This document shows, in pieces, positions 31,665 through 38,577 of a stretch of DNA of 64,000 nucleotides. The stretch is from Jiangella muralis (lineage in GTDB: Bacteria; Actinomycetota; Actinomycetes; Jiangellales; Jiangellaceae), in NCBI RefSeq assembly GCF_001270745.1, contig NZ_LFXL01000041.1, forward strand, positions 1 through 64,000, read 5' to 3'. How positions within the stretch are numbered: the first letter of the stretch is position 1; every line of letters starts with the position of its first letter. The translations under genes and the position numbers were made by a program. The notes under the pieces are model-generated. The model made no database searches and was not told the origin of the DNA. It saw only the letters and a program-made list of their open reading frames with translations.

Positions 31665-32072
31665 CTACAGGCCGGGGAACCAGAGGTCGAGCTCGCGCTT
31701 GGCCGACTCGGGGGAGTCGGACGCGTGCACGAGGTTCTCGGAGTTCGACAGCGAGAGGTCGCCGCGGATCGTGCCCGGCGCGGCCTTGCGGCCGTCGGTG
31801 GCGCCGTTCATCGCCCGCACGACGTCGATGGCCTGGTCGCCCTCGAGCACCAGCGCGACCAGCGGGCCGCCGGTGACGAACTCGCGCAGCGCGGGGTAGA
31901 ACCCCTTCTCGACGTGCTCGGCGTAGTGCGCGTCGGACAGGGTGGGGTCGATGGTGCGCTGGTCCAGCGCGACGATGGTCAGGCCCTTGCGTTCGTAGCG
32001 GGCCAGGATCTCCCCGATCAGGCCGCGGCGGACGGCGTCGGGCTTGATCAGGACGAGCGTGCGCTCGGACAC
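31665..32072 (-). CDS. ndk: Nucleoside diphosphate kinase
   Basis: The 135-aa enzyme moves the gamma-phosphate between nucleoside triphosphates and diphosphates through a phosphohistidine. The active-site segment N-L-V-H-A-S-D-S-P-E-S-A carries the catalytic His; most homologues have H-G-S-D-S. The N-terminal T-L-V-L-I-K-P-D-A-V-R-R-G is typical. The start is GTG at 32072, with AGGAG 5 nt upstream on the minus strand. The valS-folC-DUF4233-ndk order is conserved in actinobacteria. A TACCCT box at 32112-32117 could be its -10. Confidence 0.97.
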   Translation of the reverse strand: MSERTLVLIKPDAVRRGLIGEILARYERKGLTIVALDQRTIDPTLSDAHYAEHVEKGFYPALREFVTGGPLVALVLEGDQAIDVVRAMNGATDGRKAAPGTIRGDLSLSNSENLVHASDSPESAKRELDLWFPGL

Positions 32073-32378
32073 GGGTGCTCCTGTGCGGTCGGACGGATCG
32101 GCAATGGTCAGAGGGTAGCCAATCCGGGGTCGGATACACGCGTCAGGTGGCGCGGGGGCGGTGATGAAAGCCTCGTGAAAGCGGCCGCCGGTAGCGTCCG
32201 CCGTGTTGGGTGAACATCTGGCAGGGCGCATGACCACGGTCAGGCGTCCAAGGTAATGTTCCCCCGAAACGTCCAGGGGGCAGCGGGTCACTTGCACGTC
32301 CCCGGCTGCACCCGGCCGTCCCGGCCGGTTCGGGAGGGCAGCGACGGGGAGACGAGGCAGGAGCGGTAGAGGCACCTC
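32073..32378. other. 306-bp divergent intergenic region, ndk / Tad operon
   Basis: It holds promoters for both directions and a leader before the cpaB-like gene. A tight hairpin with stem CCGGCCG/CGGCCGG (32312-32318 and 32322-32328) and a 3-nt loop lies in the leader. No RNA gene or known riboswitch pattern was recognised. Confidence 0.6.
32230..32259 (+). promoter_or_regulatory. Candidate promoter of the Tad operon
   Basis: ATGACC (32230-32235), 18 bp, TAATGT (32254-32259). Start of transcription would be near 32266, giving a leader of about 110 nt. Confidence 0.45.
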
Positions 32379-33107
32379 ATGGCGGGGACAACTCAGACCA
32401 CTGACGCGGCCAACGAGCGCCAGCGCGCACGGGAACAGCGTGGCATCCGCAGCAACCAACGGGTCCGCGCCGACAGCGCCCGGCTGCCGTCGCCACCACG
32501 GCAACGCCGCCCGGCGCTGGCCGCGCTGGCGGTGCTGCTGATCGTCGGCGGCGCCGCGGTGGCCGCGCTGCTGGCCATGCGCGTCGACGAACGCACGCCG
32601 GTGCTCGTCCTGGCCGGACCGGTCGCCGCGGGCGAGCAGATCACCAGCGAGGACCTCGAGACCACGCAGGTCGCGTCCGAGCTCGACAGCCTCATCCCTG
32701 AGTCGCAGGCCGACGACGTCGTCGGCCGGTACGCCCGGGTCGCGCTCGTGGAGGGTCAGCTGCTCGACACCACCATGCTGGAGACCCAGGCGCCGCTGTC
32801 GGAGGGCCAGACCGCCGTCGGCGCGTTCCTCGCCCAGAGCTTCCTGCCGGCCGGCGGGCTGCAGTCCGGCGACATCGTCGACCTCGTGTCCATCGTCACC
32901 GGCGAGGGGAAGACCGTCGTCGAGGGCGCCCGGGTCGCGTCGGCGAAGCCGGCCGAGGGCGGCGACCAGGCCGGCGGCACCGGTTCGCTGGTCACGCTGC
33001 TGGTCGACCGCGGCGACGCCGCCACCGTCGGCGGCCTGGCCGCCACCAACCAGCTGGTCGTCACGCTGGTCGAGCGGGGCACCCCGTTCGGCTCCGAGGA
33101 GGACTGA
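32379..33107 (+). CDS. SAF-domain protein, CpaB-like Tad pilus assembly factor
   Basis: The 242-aa product has a basic cytosolic start, one membrane helix (about 49-68, A-L-A-A-L-A-V-L-L-I-V-G-G-A-A-V-A-A-L-L) and an exported SAF domain beginning with V-L-V-L-A-G-P-V-A-A-G-E-Q-I-T. The layout matches CpaB/RcpC proteins of Tad pilus systems, here in the short actinobacterial form. It is the first gene of an operon with CpaE, CpaF, TadB and TadC, which settles the assignment. ATG at 32379 has an AGAGG-type site upstream. Confidence 0.82.
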   Translation: MAGTTQTTDAANERQRAREQRGIRSNQRVRADSARLPSPPRQRRPALAALAVLLIVGGAAVAALLAMRVDERTPVLVLAGPVAAGEQITSEDLETTQVASELDSLIPESQADDVVGRYARVALVEGQLLDTTMLETQAPLSEGQTAVGAFLAQSFLPAGGLQSGDIVDLVSIVTGEGKTVVEGARVASAKPAEGGDQAGGTGSLVTLLVDRGDAATVGGLAATNQLVVTLVERGTPFGSEED

Positions 33108-33111
33108 GCCG

Positions 33112-33891
33112 GTGCTCATCGCCTTCGCGTCCGCCAAGGGCTCCCCGGGCGTGACCACCACGGTCAACGCCCTCGGGGCCATCTGGCCGTCCGACGTCGT
33201 GGTGGCCGACTTCGACCCCGCCGGCGGCGACCTCGCGCTGCGTCACCGCGACGCCGAGGGCGAGCCGCTCGACCCCGAGCGCGGCCTGCTTTCGCTGGCC
33301 GCGGCCGCGCGCCGGGGCGTCGCCGAGGCCAACATGGCCGAGCACCTGCAGACGGCCGACGGCGGCCTCGACATCCTGGCCGGCGTCACCCGGCCCGAGC
33401 AGCTCACCGGCATCGGCTCGGTGTGGCCGGCCATGGCCACCATGCTCAAGACGCTGCCGGTCGACGTGCTGGTCGACTGCGGCCGCATCGTCCCCGGCAC
33501 CCCGCTGCTACCGGTCATGAACGCCGCCGACGCCGTCATCTTCGTGGTCCGGCCGGGCATCGAGTACTACGCGCACCTGCGCGAGCGGCTGCGCTGGCTG
33601 GCCGAGCCGCTGCAGATCGGCGCGGCCGGCAGCATCCCGGTCGGCATCGCACTGGTCACCGAGAGCCGCGACACCGCGGCCCCGCGCGACCTCGACCGCC
33701 TGCTGCAGCACGACGGCCAGCAGGTCACGGTGCTGGGCCGCATCGCCGACGACCCCAAGGCGGCGGGCGCCCTGGCCGGCCGGTGGAGCCGTCGCATCGA
33801 CCGCTCGCTGCTCGTCCGCTCGGCCCGCGAGCTCAGCGACTCCGTGCGCGGGCTGGCCGAGGCACACGCGCGCATCCCGAGCAGGAGCTGA
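33112..33891 (+). CDS. CpaE-like MinD/ParA-fold protein of the Tad locus
   Basis: The 259-aa protein resembles the P-loop localisation factor CpaE/TadZ. The N-terminus A-S-A-K-G-S-P-G-V-T-T-T aligns with the deviant Walker A K-G-G-x-G-K-S/T, but the second lysine is a valine, so ATP binding may be weak or lost. The Walker A-prime strand V-V-V-A-D-F-D-P-A-G-G is kept. It may position the pilus machine at the membrane. GTG at 33112 follows cpaB by 4 nt. It is cotranscribed with cpaF, 5 nt away. Confidence 0.8.
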   Translation: MLIAFASAKGSPGVTTTVNALGAIWPSDVVVADFDPAGGDLALRHRDAEGEPLDPERGLLSLAAAARRGVAEANMAEHLQTADGGLDILAGVTRPEQLTGIGSVWPAMATMLKTLPVDVLVDCGRIVPGTPLLPVMNAADAVIFVVRPGIEYYAHLRERLRWLAEPLQIGAAGSIPVGIALVTESRDTAAPRDLDRLLQHDGQQVTVLGRIADDPKAAGALAGRWSRRIDRSLLVRSARELSDSVRGLAEAHARIPSRS

Positions 33892-33896
33892 CCACG

Positions 33897-35198
33897 GTGG
33901 ACCAGAACCTCGTCCGCACCCTCCGCGAGGAGGTCGCCGACACCCTCGCCCGGCAGCGCCGCGACGACGCCTCCAACGGCATCCCGCCGATGTCCGGCGA
34001 GGACGAGCGGCAGTTCGCCCGCGCCGTCATCAGCCGGGTCCTCGACGCGCACGCCCGGGCCGAGATCGGGGCCGGCCGCACGCCGCCGTCGGCGGAGGAA
34101 GAGGAGGAGATCTCCTCCGGCATCCACGCCGCGCTGTTCGGGGTCGGCCGGCTGCAGCCGCTGCTCGACGACCTCGACGTCGAGAACATCGACATCAACG
34201 GCTGCGACCAGGTCTTCATCCAGTACGCCGACGGCCGCGAGGTCACCGGCGCCCCGGTCGCCGAGAGCGACGACGAACTGGTCGAGCTGGTGCAGATCCT
34301 GGGCGCCTACTCCGGCCTCACCAGCCGCCCGTTCGACTCCGCGAACCCGCAGCTCGACCTCCGGCTGCCCGACGGCAGCAGGCTCTCGGCCGTCATGGGT
34401 GTCTGCGCCCGCCCGTCCATCTCGATCAGACGGGCCCGGCTGTCCCGGGTGCACCTCGACGACCTCGTCCGCTACGACACGGTCACCGAGGACCTGGCGG
34501 CGTTCCTGTCCGCCGCCGTCGCCGCCCGCAAGAACATCATGATCGCCGGGGCCACCAACGCCGGCAAGACGACCATGCTGCGCGCGCTGGCCAACGAGAT
34601 CCCGGCGGCCGAGCGCATCATCACCGTCGAGCGGGCGCTCGAGCTGGGCCTGGGCGAGTTCGCCGACCTGCACCCCAACGTCGTCGCGTTCGAGGAGCGG
34701 CTGCCCAACTCCGAGGGCCTGGGCGCCATCACGATGGCCGAGCTGGTCCGCCGCAGCCTGCGCATGAACCCCAGCCGGGTCATCGTCGGCGAGGTGCTGG
34801 GCGACGAGATCGTCACCATGCTCAACGCGATGAGCCAGGGCAACGACGGCTCGCTGTCCACCATCCACGCGAACAGCTCGATCGAGGTGTTCAACCGCAT
34901 CTCGACCTACGCCATCCAGTCGGTCGAGCGGCTGCCGGTCGAGGCGACGATGATGCTGATCGCCGGCGCCATCGACTTCGTCGTGTTCGTCGAGAAGCGC
35001 AACGAGTTCGCCGAGGGCGGCCGGCTGCGCCGGTTCGTGTCCAGCATCCGCGAGATCAACGGCGTCGACGGCCGGGTGCTGTCCAGCGAGATCTTCGCCT
35101 CCGGCCCCGACGGCGTCGCCGTGCCGGCCGCGCCGATCGCCTGCATCGAGGACCTCATCGCGGTGGGCTTCGACGCCAACGCGGGCGTGGTCGCGTGA
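33897..35198 (+). CDS. Tad pilus secretion ATPase (CpaF/TadA)
   Basis: The 433-aa type II/IV secretion ATPase drives pilus assembly. Walker A is G-A-T-N-A-G-K-T-T, near residue 218. The Walker B segment V-I-V-G-E-V-L-G-D-E-I and the His box S-T-I-H-A-N-S follow at about 300-330. The N-terminal domain (I-D-I-N-G-C-D-Q-V-F-I-Q) is of the CpaF type. GTG at 33897 begins just after the cpaE stop. Its stop overlaps tadB by 4 nt. Confidence 0.92.
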   Translation: MDQNLVRTLREEVADTLARQRRDDASNGIPPMSGEDERQFARAVISRVLDAHARAEIGAGRTPPSAEEEEEISSGIHAALFGVGRLQPLLDDLDVENIDINGCDQVFIQYADGREVTGAPVAESDDELVELVQILGAYSGLTSRPFDSANPQLDLRLPDGSRLSAVMGVCARPSISIRRARLSRVHLDDLVRYDTVTEDLAAFLSAAVAARKNIMIAGATNAGKTTMLRALANEIPAAERIITVERALELGLGEFADLHPNVVAFEERLPNSEGLGAITMAELVRRSLRMNPSRVIVGEVLGDEIVTMLNAMSQGNDGSLSTIHANSSIEVFNRISTYAIQSVERLPVEATMMLIAGAIDFVVFVEKRNEFAEGGRLRRFVSSIREINGVDGRVLSSEIFASGPDGVAVPAAPIACIEDLIAVGFDANAGVVA

Positions 35199-36055
35199 GC
35201 CCCACGATCCTGCTGATCACCCTCATCGGCGCCGCCGTCGGCGCCGGGGTCCTGCTGCTGATCGTCGCGATCCGCGGCAGCGAGCCGAGGCCGCCGTCGC
35301 CGGGGTCGACCCGGCCGATGATCGAGCGGCTGGGGCGGCAGACGGTGTACGGCATCATCGCGGGGGTCGCCGCGCTCCTGCTGACCCGGTGGCCGGTCGC
35401 GGCCGTCGGGGCCGGCCTGCTGGTCGCGTTCTGGCCGGCGCTGTTCGGCGGGGCGAAGGAGGAGCGCACCTCGATAGCCCGGCTGGAGGGCCTGGCCTCG
35501 TGGACGGAGTCGCTGCGCGACACCATCGCCGGCGCCGTCGGCCTCGAACAGGCCATCCCGGCCACCGTGTACGCGGCCGCGCCGTCCATCCAGCCGCAGC
35601 TGCGGCTGCTGGCCGACCGGCTGCGCATCCGCATGCCGATGCCGGAGGCGCTGGAGCGCTTCGCCGACGACCTCGACGACGCCAGCGCCGACCTCGTCGT
35701 GTCGGCGCTGATCCTCAACGCCCGGCTGCGCGGGCCAGGCCTGCGGCAGGTGCTGTCGTCGCTGGCCGACTCCGCCCGCGCCGAGCTCGACATGCGTCAG
35801 CGGGTCATGGCCGGCCGGGCCAGCACCCGCCGCTCGGTGCAGATCGTCGTCGGGGTCAGCCTGTTCTTCATGATCGGCCTGTCGATCATCAACCGCGACT
35901 TCGTCGAGCCGTACAACTCGCCGGCCGGGCAGATCGTGCTGGGCGTCGTCATCGGCATCTTCGCCATCGGCTTCCTCTGGATGCGCCGGCTGGCGAAGTT
36001 CGAGATGCCGGCCCGGTTCCTGGTGACGGCCGAGCCGGGGGAGGTGCGGGCGTGA
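35195..36055 (+). CDS. Type II secretion system F family protein, TadB-like
   Basis: The 286-aa membrane platform protein has an N-terminal helix (about 3-28), two more near 52-78 and two at the C-terminus (about 223-240 and 246-267). The T2SSF domain lies between (S-L-R-D-T-I-A-G-A-V-G-L-E-Q-A-I). It is the inner-membrane base on which CpaF acts, paired with TadC downstream. GTG start with a 4-nt overlap to cpaF. Confidence 0.87.
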   Translation: MSPTILLITLIGAAVGAGVLLLIVAIRGSEPRPPSPGSTRPMIERLGRQTVYGIIAGVAALLLTRWPVAAVGAGLLVAFWPALFGGAKEERTSIARLEGLASWTESLRDTIAGAVGLEQAIPATVYAAAPSIQPQLRLLADRLRIRMPMPEALERFADDLDDASADLVVSALILNARLRGPGLRQVLSSLADSARAELDMRQRVMAGRASTRRSVQIVVGVSLFFMIGLSIINRDFVEPYNSPAGQIVLGVVIGIFAIGFLWMRRLAKFEMPARFLVTAEPGEVRA

Positions 36056-36972
36056 CGCTGGTCCTGGTCGCGGGCGCCATCGCCGGCGCGGGCGCACTGC
36101 TGCTCGGCTACGTGCTCGCGGTGCCGCGGGTCAACCCGGCGGCCGCGCTGGCCCGGCTCGACGCCGAGCGCAGCCGGGCCCGTCGCGACCGCCTCACCGC
36201 CGCCACCGTCACGTCCGGCAGCGGCGAGTCCGCCGCGATGCGCCGGTTCGGCGGCCGGCTGCGCGGCGCGCTGGAGGGCGTGGGGATCAACCTCGGGTCG
36301 CTGCGCCGCGACCTCTCGCTGCTCGGCAAGTCCGTCGAGGGCCACCTCGCGACGTCGGTGCTGGCCGCGCTGGTCGGCTTCCTGATGCCGGTGGTCCTGG
36401 CCGCGATCCTCTCGGCCGCGCAGCTCGGGCTGAGCATCCCGGCCGGCACCGTCATCGGCATCGTCCTCGCGCTGATCTTCGGGCTGATCCCGACGCTGAC
36501 GGCGCGGTCCAGCGCGGCCGACCGCCGCCGCGACTTCCGCCACGTCGTCGGCTCGTTCCTCGACCTCGTCGCGATGAACCTCGCCGGCGGCCGCGGCGTG
36601 CCCGAGGCGCTGCAGTCGGCGTCGGCGCTCAGCGACGGATGGGCCATGGTGCGCATCCGCGATACGCTGCTGACGGCCCGGCTGCACGGCGTCACCCCGT
36701 GGGCGGCGCTGGGCGAACTGGGCGACGAGGTCGGTGTCGACGAACTGCGCGACCTCGCCGCGGCACTGGCGCTGGTCGCCGAGGACGGCGCCAAGGTGCG
36801 CGAGTCGCTGGCCGCGCGGGCCGGCTCGCTGCGCCGTCGCGAACTGGCCGAGATCGAGGGGAAGGCCGGGCAGCGGTCCCAGTCCATGCTGGTCGCCCAG
36901 CTGGTGCTGTGCTGCGGGTTCCTGCTCTTCCTCGTCTACCCCGCGTTGATGGGGGTGCTGGAGCAGAGTTGA
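36052..36972 (+). CDS. Type II secretion system F family protein, TadC-like
   Basis: The 306-aa second platform protein has an N-terminal helix (about 2-22), a helix pair at about 105-150 and a C-terminal helix (about 282-304). The T2SSF region contains D-L-V-A-M-N-L-A-G-G-R-G-V-P-E-A-L, a typical TadC element. GTG at 36052 overlaps the tadB stop (GTGA). The pilin-like gene follows 52 bp downstream. Confidence 0.87.
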   Translation: MTLVLVAGAIAGAGALLLGYVLAVPRVNPAAALARLDAERSRARRDRLTAATVTSGSGESAAMRRFGGRLRGALEGVGINLGSLRRDLSLLGKSVEGHLATSVLAALVGFLMPVVLAAILSAAQLGLSIPAGTVIGIVLALIFGLIPTLTARSSAADRRRDFRHVVGSFLDLVAMNLAGGRGVPEALQSASALSDGWAMVRIRDTLLTARLHGVTPWAALGELGDEVGVDELRDLAAALALVAEDGAKVRESLAARAGSLRRRELAEIEGKAGQRSQSMLVAQLVLCCGFLLFLVYPALMGVLEQS

Positions 36973-37024
36973 CGACCTTCGCGAACGTAACCACCTACCC
37001 GACCAGGACGAGGAGACGTCCCCG

Positions 37025-37303
37025 ATGAAGACCCAGGCCACCCCCCGCTGGCGCGAGACCTCGCGGCCGGCTGCCGGCGCCTTCTCGCCGGCCACACCGA
37101 TCGGCTGGCTGCTGCTGAGCCTGCAGGTGCACACCGAGCGAGCCCGGAGCGCCCCCGAGCGCGGCGCGTCGGCCATCGAGTTCGTCATCATCACGGCGAT
37201 CCTCGTGGCCCTCGCCGCCGCCGTCGGCGTGGTGATCTACCGCCTGGTCACCGACGAGGCCGAATCCATCGACATCCCGGACGCCCCCGGCGGCGGGCTC
37301 TGA
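37025..37303 (+). CDS. Flp/TadE-type prepilin-like small protein
   Basis: The 92-aa product has a class III-type processing site, E-R-G-A-S-A-I-E-F (about 45-53): cleavage would be after the Gly, with Glu at +5. A hydrophobic helix (about 54-74) and a short acidic end follow. The leader of about 47 residues is much longer than in typical Flp prepilins and has a hydrophobic patch of its own (W-L-L-L-S-L). By position, after tadC and before the TadE genes, it is the likely major pilin. GAGGAG upstream of the ATG supports the start. No prepilin peptidase gene is in the window. Confidence 0.72.
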   Translation: MKTQATPRWRETSRPAAGAFSPATPIGWLLLSLQVHTERARSAPERGASAIEFVIITAILVALAAAVGVVIYRLVTDEAESIDIPDAPGGGL

Positions 37304-37310
37304 CACAGCG

Positions 37311-37730
37311 ATGAACGTCGTCCAGGCGCGGCTCGCACGGCTGCGGTCGAGACCGGAGCGGGGTGCGAGCGCGATCGAGCTCGCGCTGTACACCCCCATC
37401 ATGTTCTTGATCATCTTCATCATCGTGCAGTTCTCGCTGACCTGGCACGGCAACCAGATCGCGGCCGCGGCGGCGCGGGAGGCGGCCCGGACGGCGCGCA
37501 TCGGCGGCGGCACCCCGGCGGCGCTGGCGGCGGCGGAGGCTCGCGGCCGCGAGTACGCCGACGCCGTCGGCAACGGCCACCTGGTGATCACCGAGATCGA
37601 CGCCATCCAGGTGGGCGACAACGTCCGCGTCACCGTCCGCGGCCGGTCGACGGAGCTCATCAACAACCTGGCCCCCGAGGTCACGCAGACCATCGAGGGC
37701 CCCATCGAACAGTTCGTGCCGGACCTGTGA
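37311..37730 (+). CDS. TadE-like pseudopilin
   Basis: The 139-aa protein has E-R-G-A-S-A-I-E-L at about 18-26, followed by one membrane helix, then A-A-A-A-A-R-E-A-A-R-T-A-R-I, the conserved amphipathic part of TadE. It starts 7 nt after the pilin-like gene and shares the same G-A-S-A-I-E processing motif. It is a minor pilin or assembly initiator, exported after cleavage. Confidence 0.83.
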   Translation: MNVVQARLARLRSRPERGASAIELALYTPIMFLIIFIIVQFSLTWHGNQIAAAAAREAARTARIGGGTPAALAAAEARGREYADAVGNGHLVITEIDAIQVGDNVRVTVRGRSTELINNLAPEVTQTIEGPIEQFVPDL

Positions 37731-38152
37731 TCGGTCGGCTGAGGGCCGCGCGCGCGGCGAGGAGAGAGGAGGGATCCATGGCCATCGAGGTCGTGATCCT
37801 CGCCCCTGTCCTCATCGCGATCATGATGCTGATCGTCGGGCTCGGCCGGTACGTCGACCGCCGCGGCGACGTCGAGGCGATGGCCCGCGACGCCGTGCGC
37901 TCGGCGTCGTTGCAGCGCGACGTCTCCTCGGCCCGGCAGGCGGCGCAGGCCATCGTCGACAGCACCAAGCCCGGCGGCGTCACCTGCGCGCCGGTGCAGC
38001 TCGGCGGCACCTTCGCGCCCGGCGAGATGATCAGCGTCCAGGTCAGCTGCCAGGTCAGCTTCGACGGCCTCGGCTTCGCCGGCTTCCCGGGTAGCACGAC
38101 GCTCGAGGGCGAGAGCTTCGCGCCCATCGACGAGCTGCGGGGGACGCTGTGA
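37727..38152 (+). CDS. Second TadE-like pseudopilin
   Basis: The 141-aa protein has E-E-G-S-M-A-I-E-V at about 15-23, then a membrane helix and M-A-R-D-A-V-R-S-A-S. The exported part has two cysteines (about residues 86 and 107) that could form a disulfide. GTG at 37727 overlaps the first TadE gene by 4 nt. Confidence 0.8.
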   Translation: MIGRLRAARAARREEGSMAIEVVILAPVLIAIMMLIVGLGRYVDRRGDVEAMARDAVRSASLQRDVSSARQAAQAIVDSTKPGGVTCAPVQLGGTFAPGEMISVQVSCQVSFDGLGFAGFPGSTTLEGESFAPIDELRGTL

Positions 38153-38577
38153 GGCGGGCGGCGCGGTCGGAGCGGGGCGCCATCAGCGCCATGGTCGTCA
38201 CGCTGACCGTGATGCTGTTCATGCTGGCCGGGCTGGTCATCGACGGAGGTTTCGCCATCAACGCGCGGCAGCGCCTTTACGACGACGCAGAACAGGCCGC
38301 CCGCGCGGCCGCGAACCAGATCGACATCGAGGCGCTGCGCGAGTCGGGTCAGGTGGTCCTGCTGGAGGCGGAGGCGCGTCAGGCCGCCGTCGACTACATG
38401 ACCGCGCGCGGCTACGCCGCCGGACAGGTGACCGTGAACTTCAACGGCGACGAGGTGTCGGTGCACGCCCAGGACCGGGTGAACACCTCGCTACTGCAGC
38501 TGATCTTCATCGACGACTTCCCCATCGAGGGGGAGGCCACCTCACGGCCGGCGGTCGGTATCACGGGGGAATTGTGA
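38149..38577 (+). CDS. TadG-like pilus protein, short form
   Basis: The 142-aa protein begins with S-E-R-G-A-I-S-A-M and has one helix (about 13-30), then D-G-G-F-A-I-N-A-R-Q-R-L-Y-D-D-A-E-Q-A-A-R-A, the typical N-terminal part of TadG-like (Flp assembly) proteins. Full TadG proteins carry a large von Willebrand domain; this one does not. GTG at 38149 overlaps the previous stop, and the stop overlaps the next gene. Confidence 0.78.
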   Translation: MRRAARSERGAISAMVVTLTVMLFMLAGLVIDGGFAINARQRLYDDAEQAARAAANQIDIEALRESGQVVLLEAEARQAAVDYMTARGYAAGQVTVNFNGDEVSVHAQDRVNTSLLQLIFIDDFPIEGEATSRPAVGITGEL

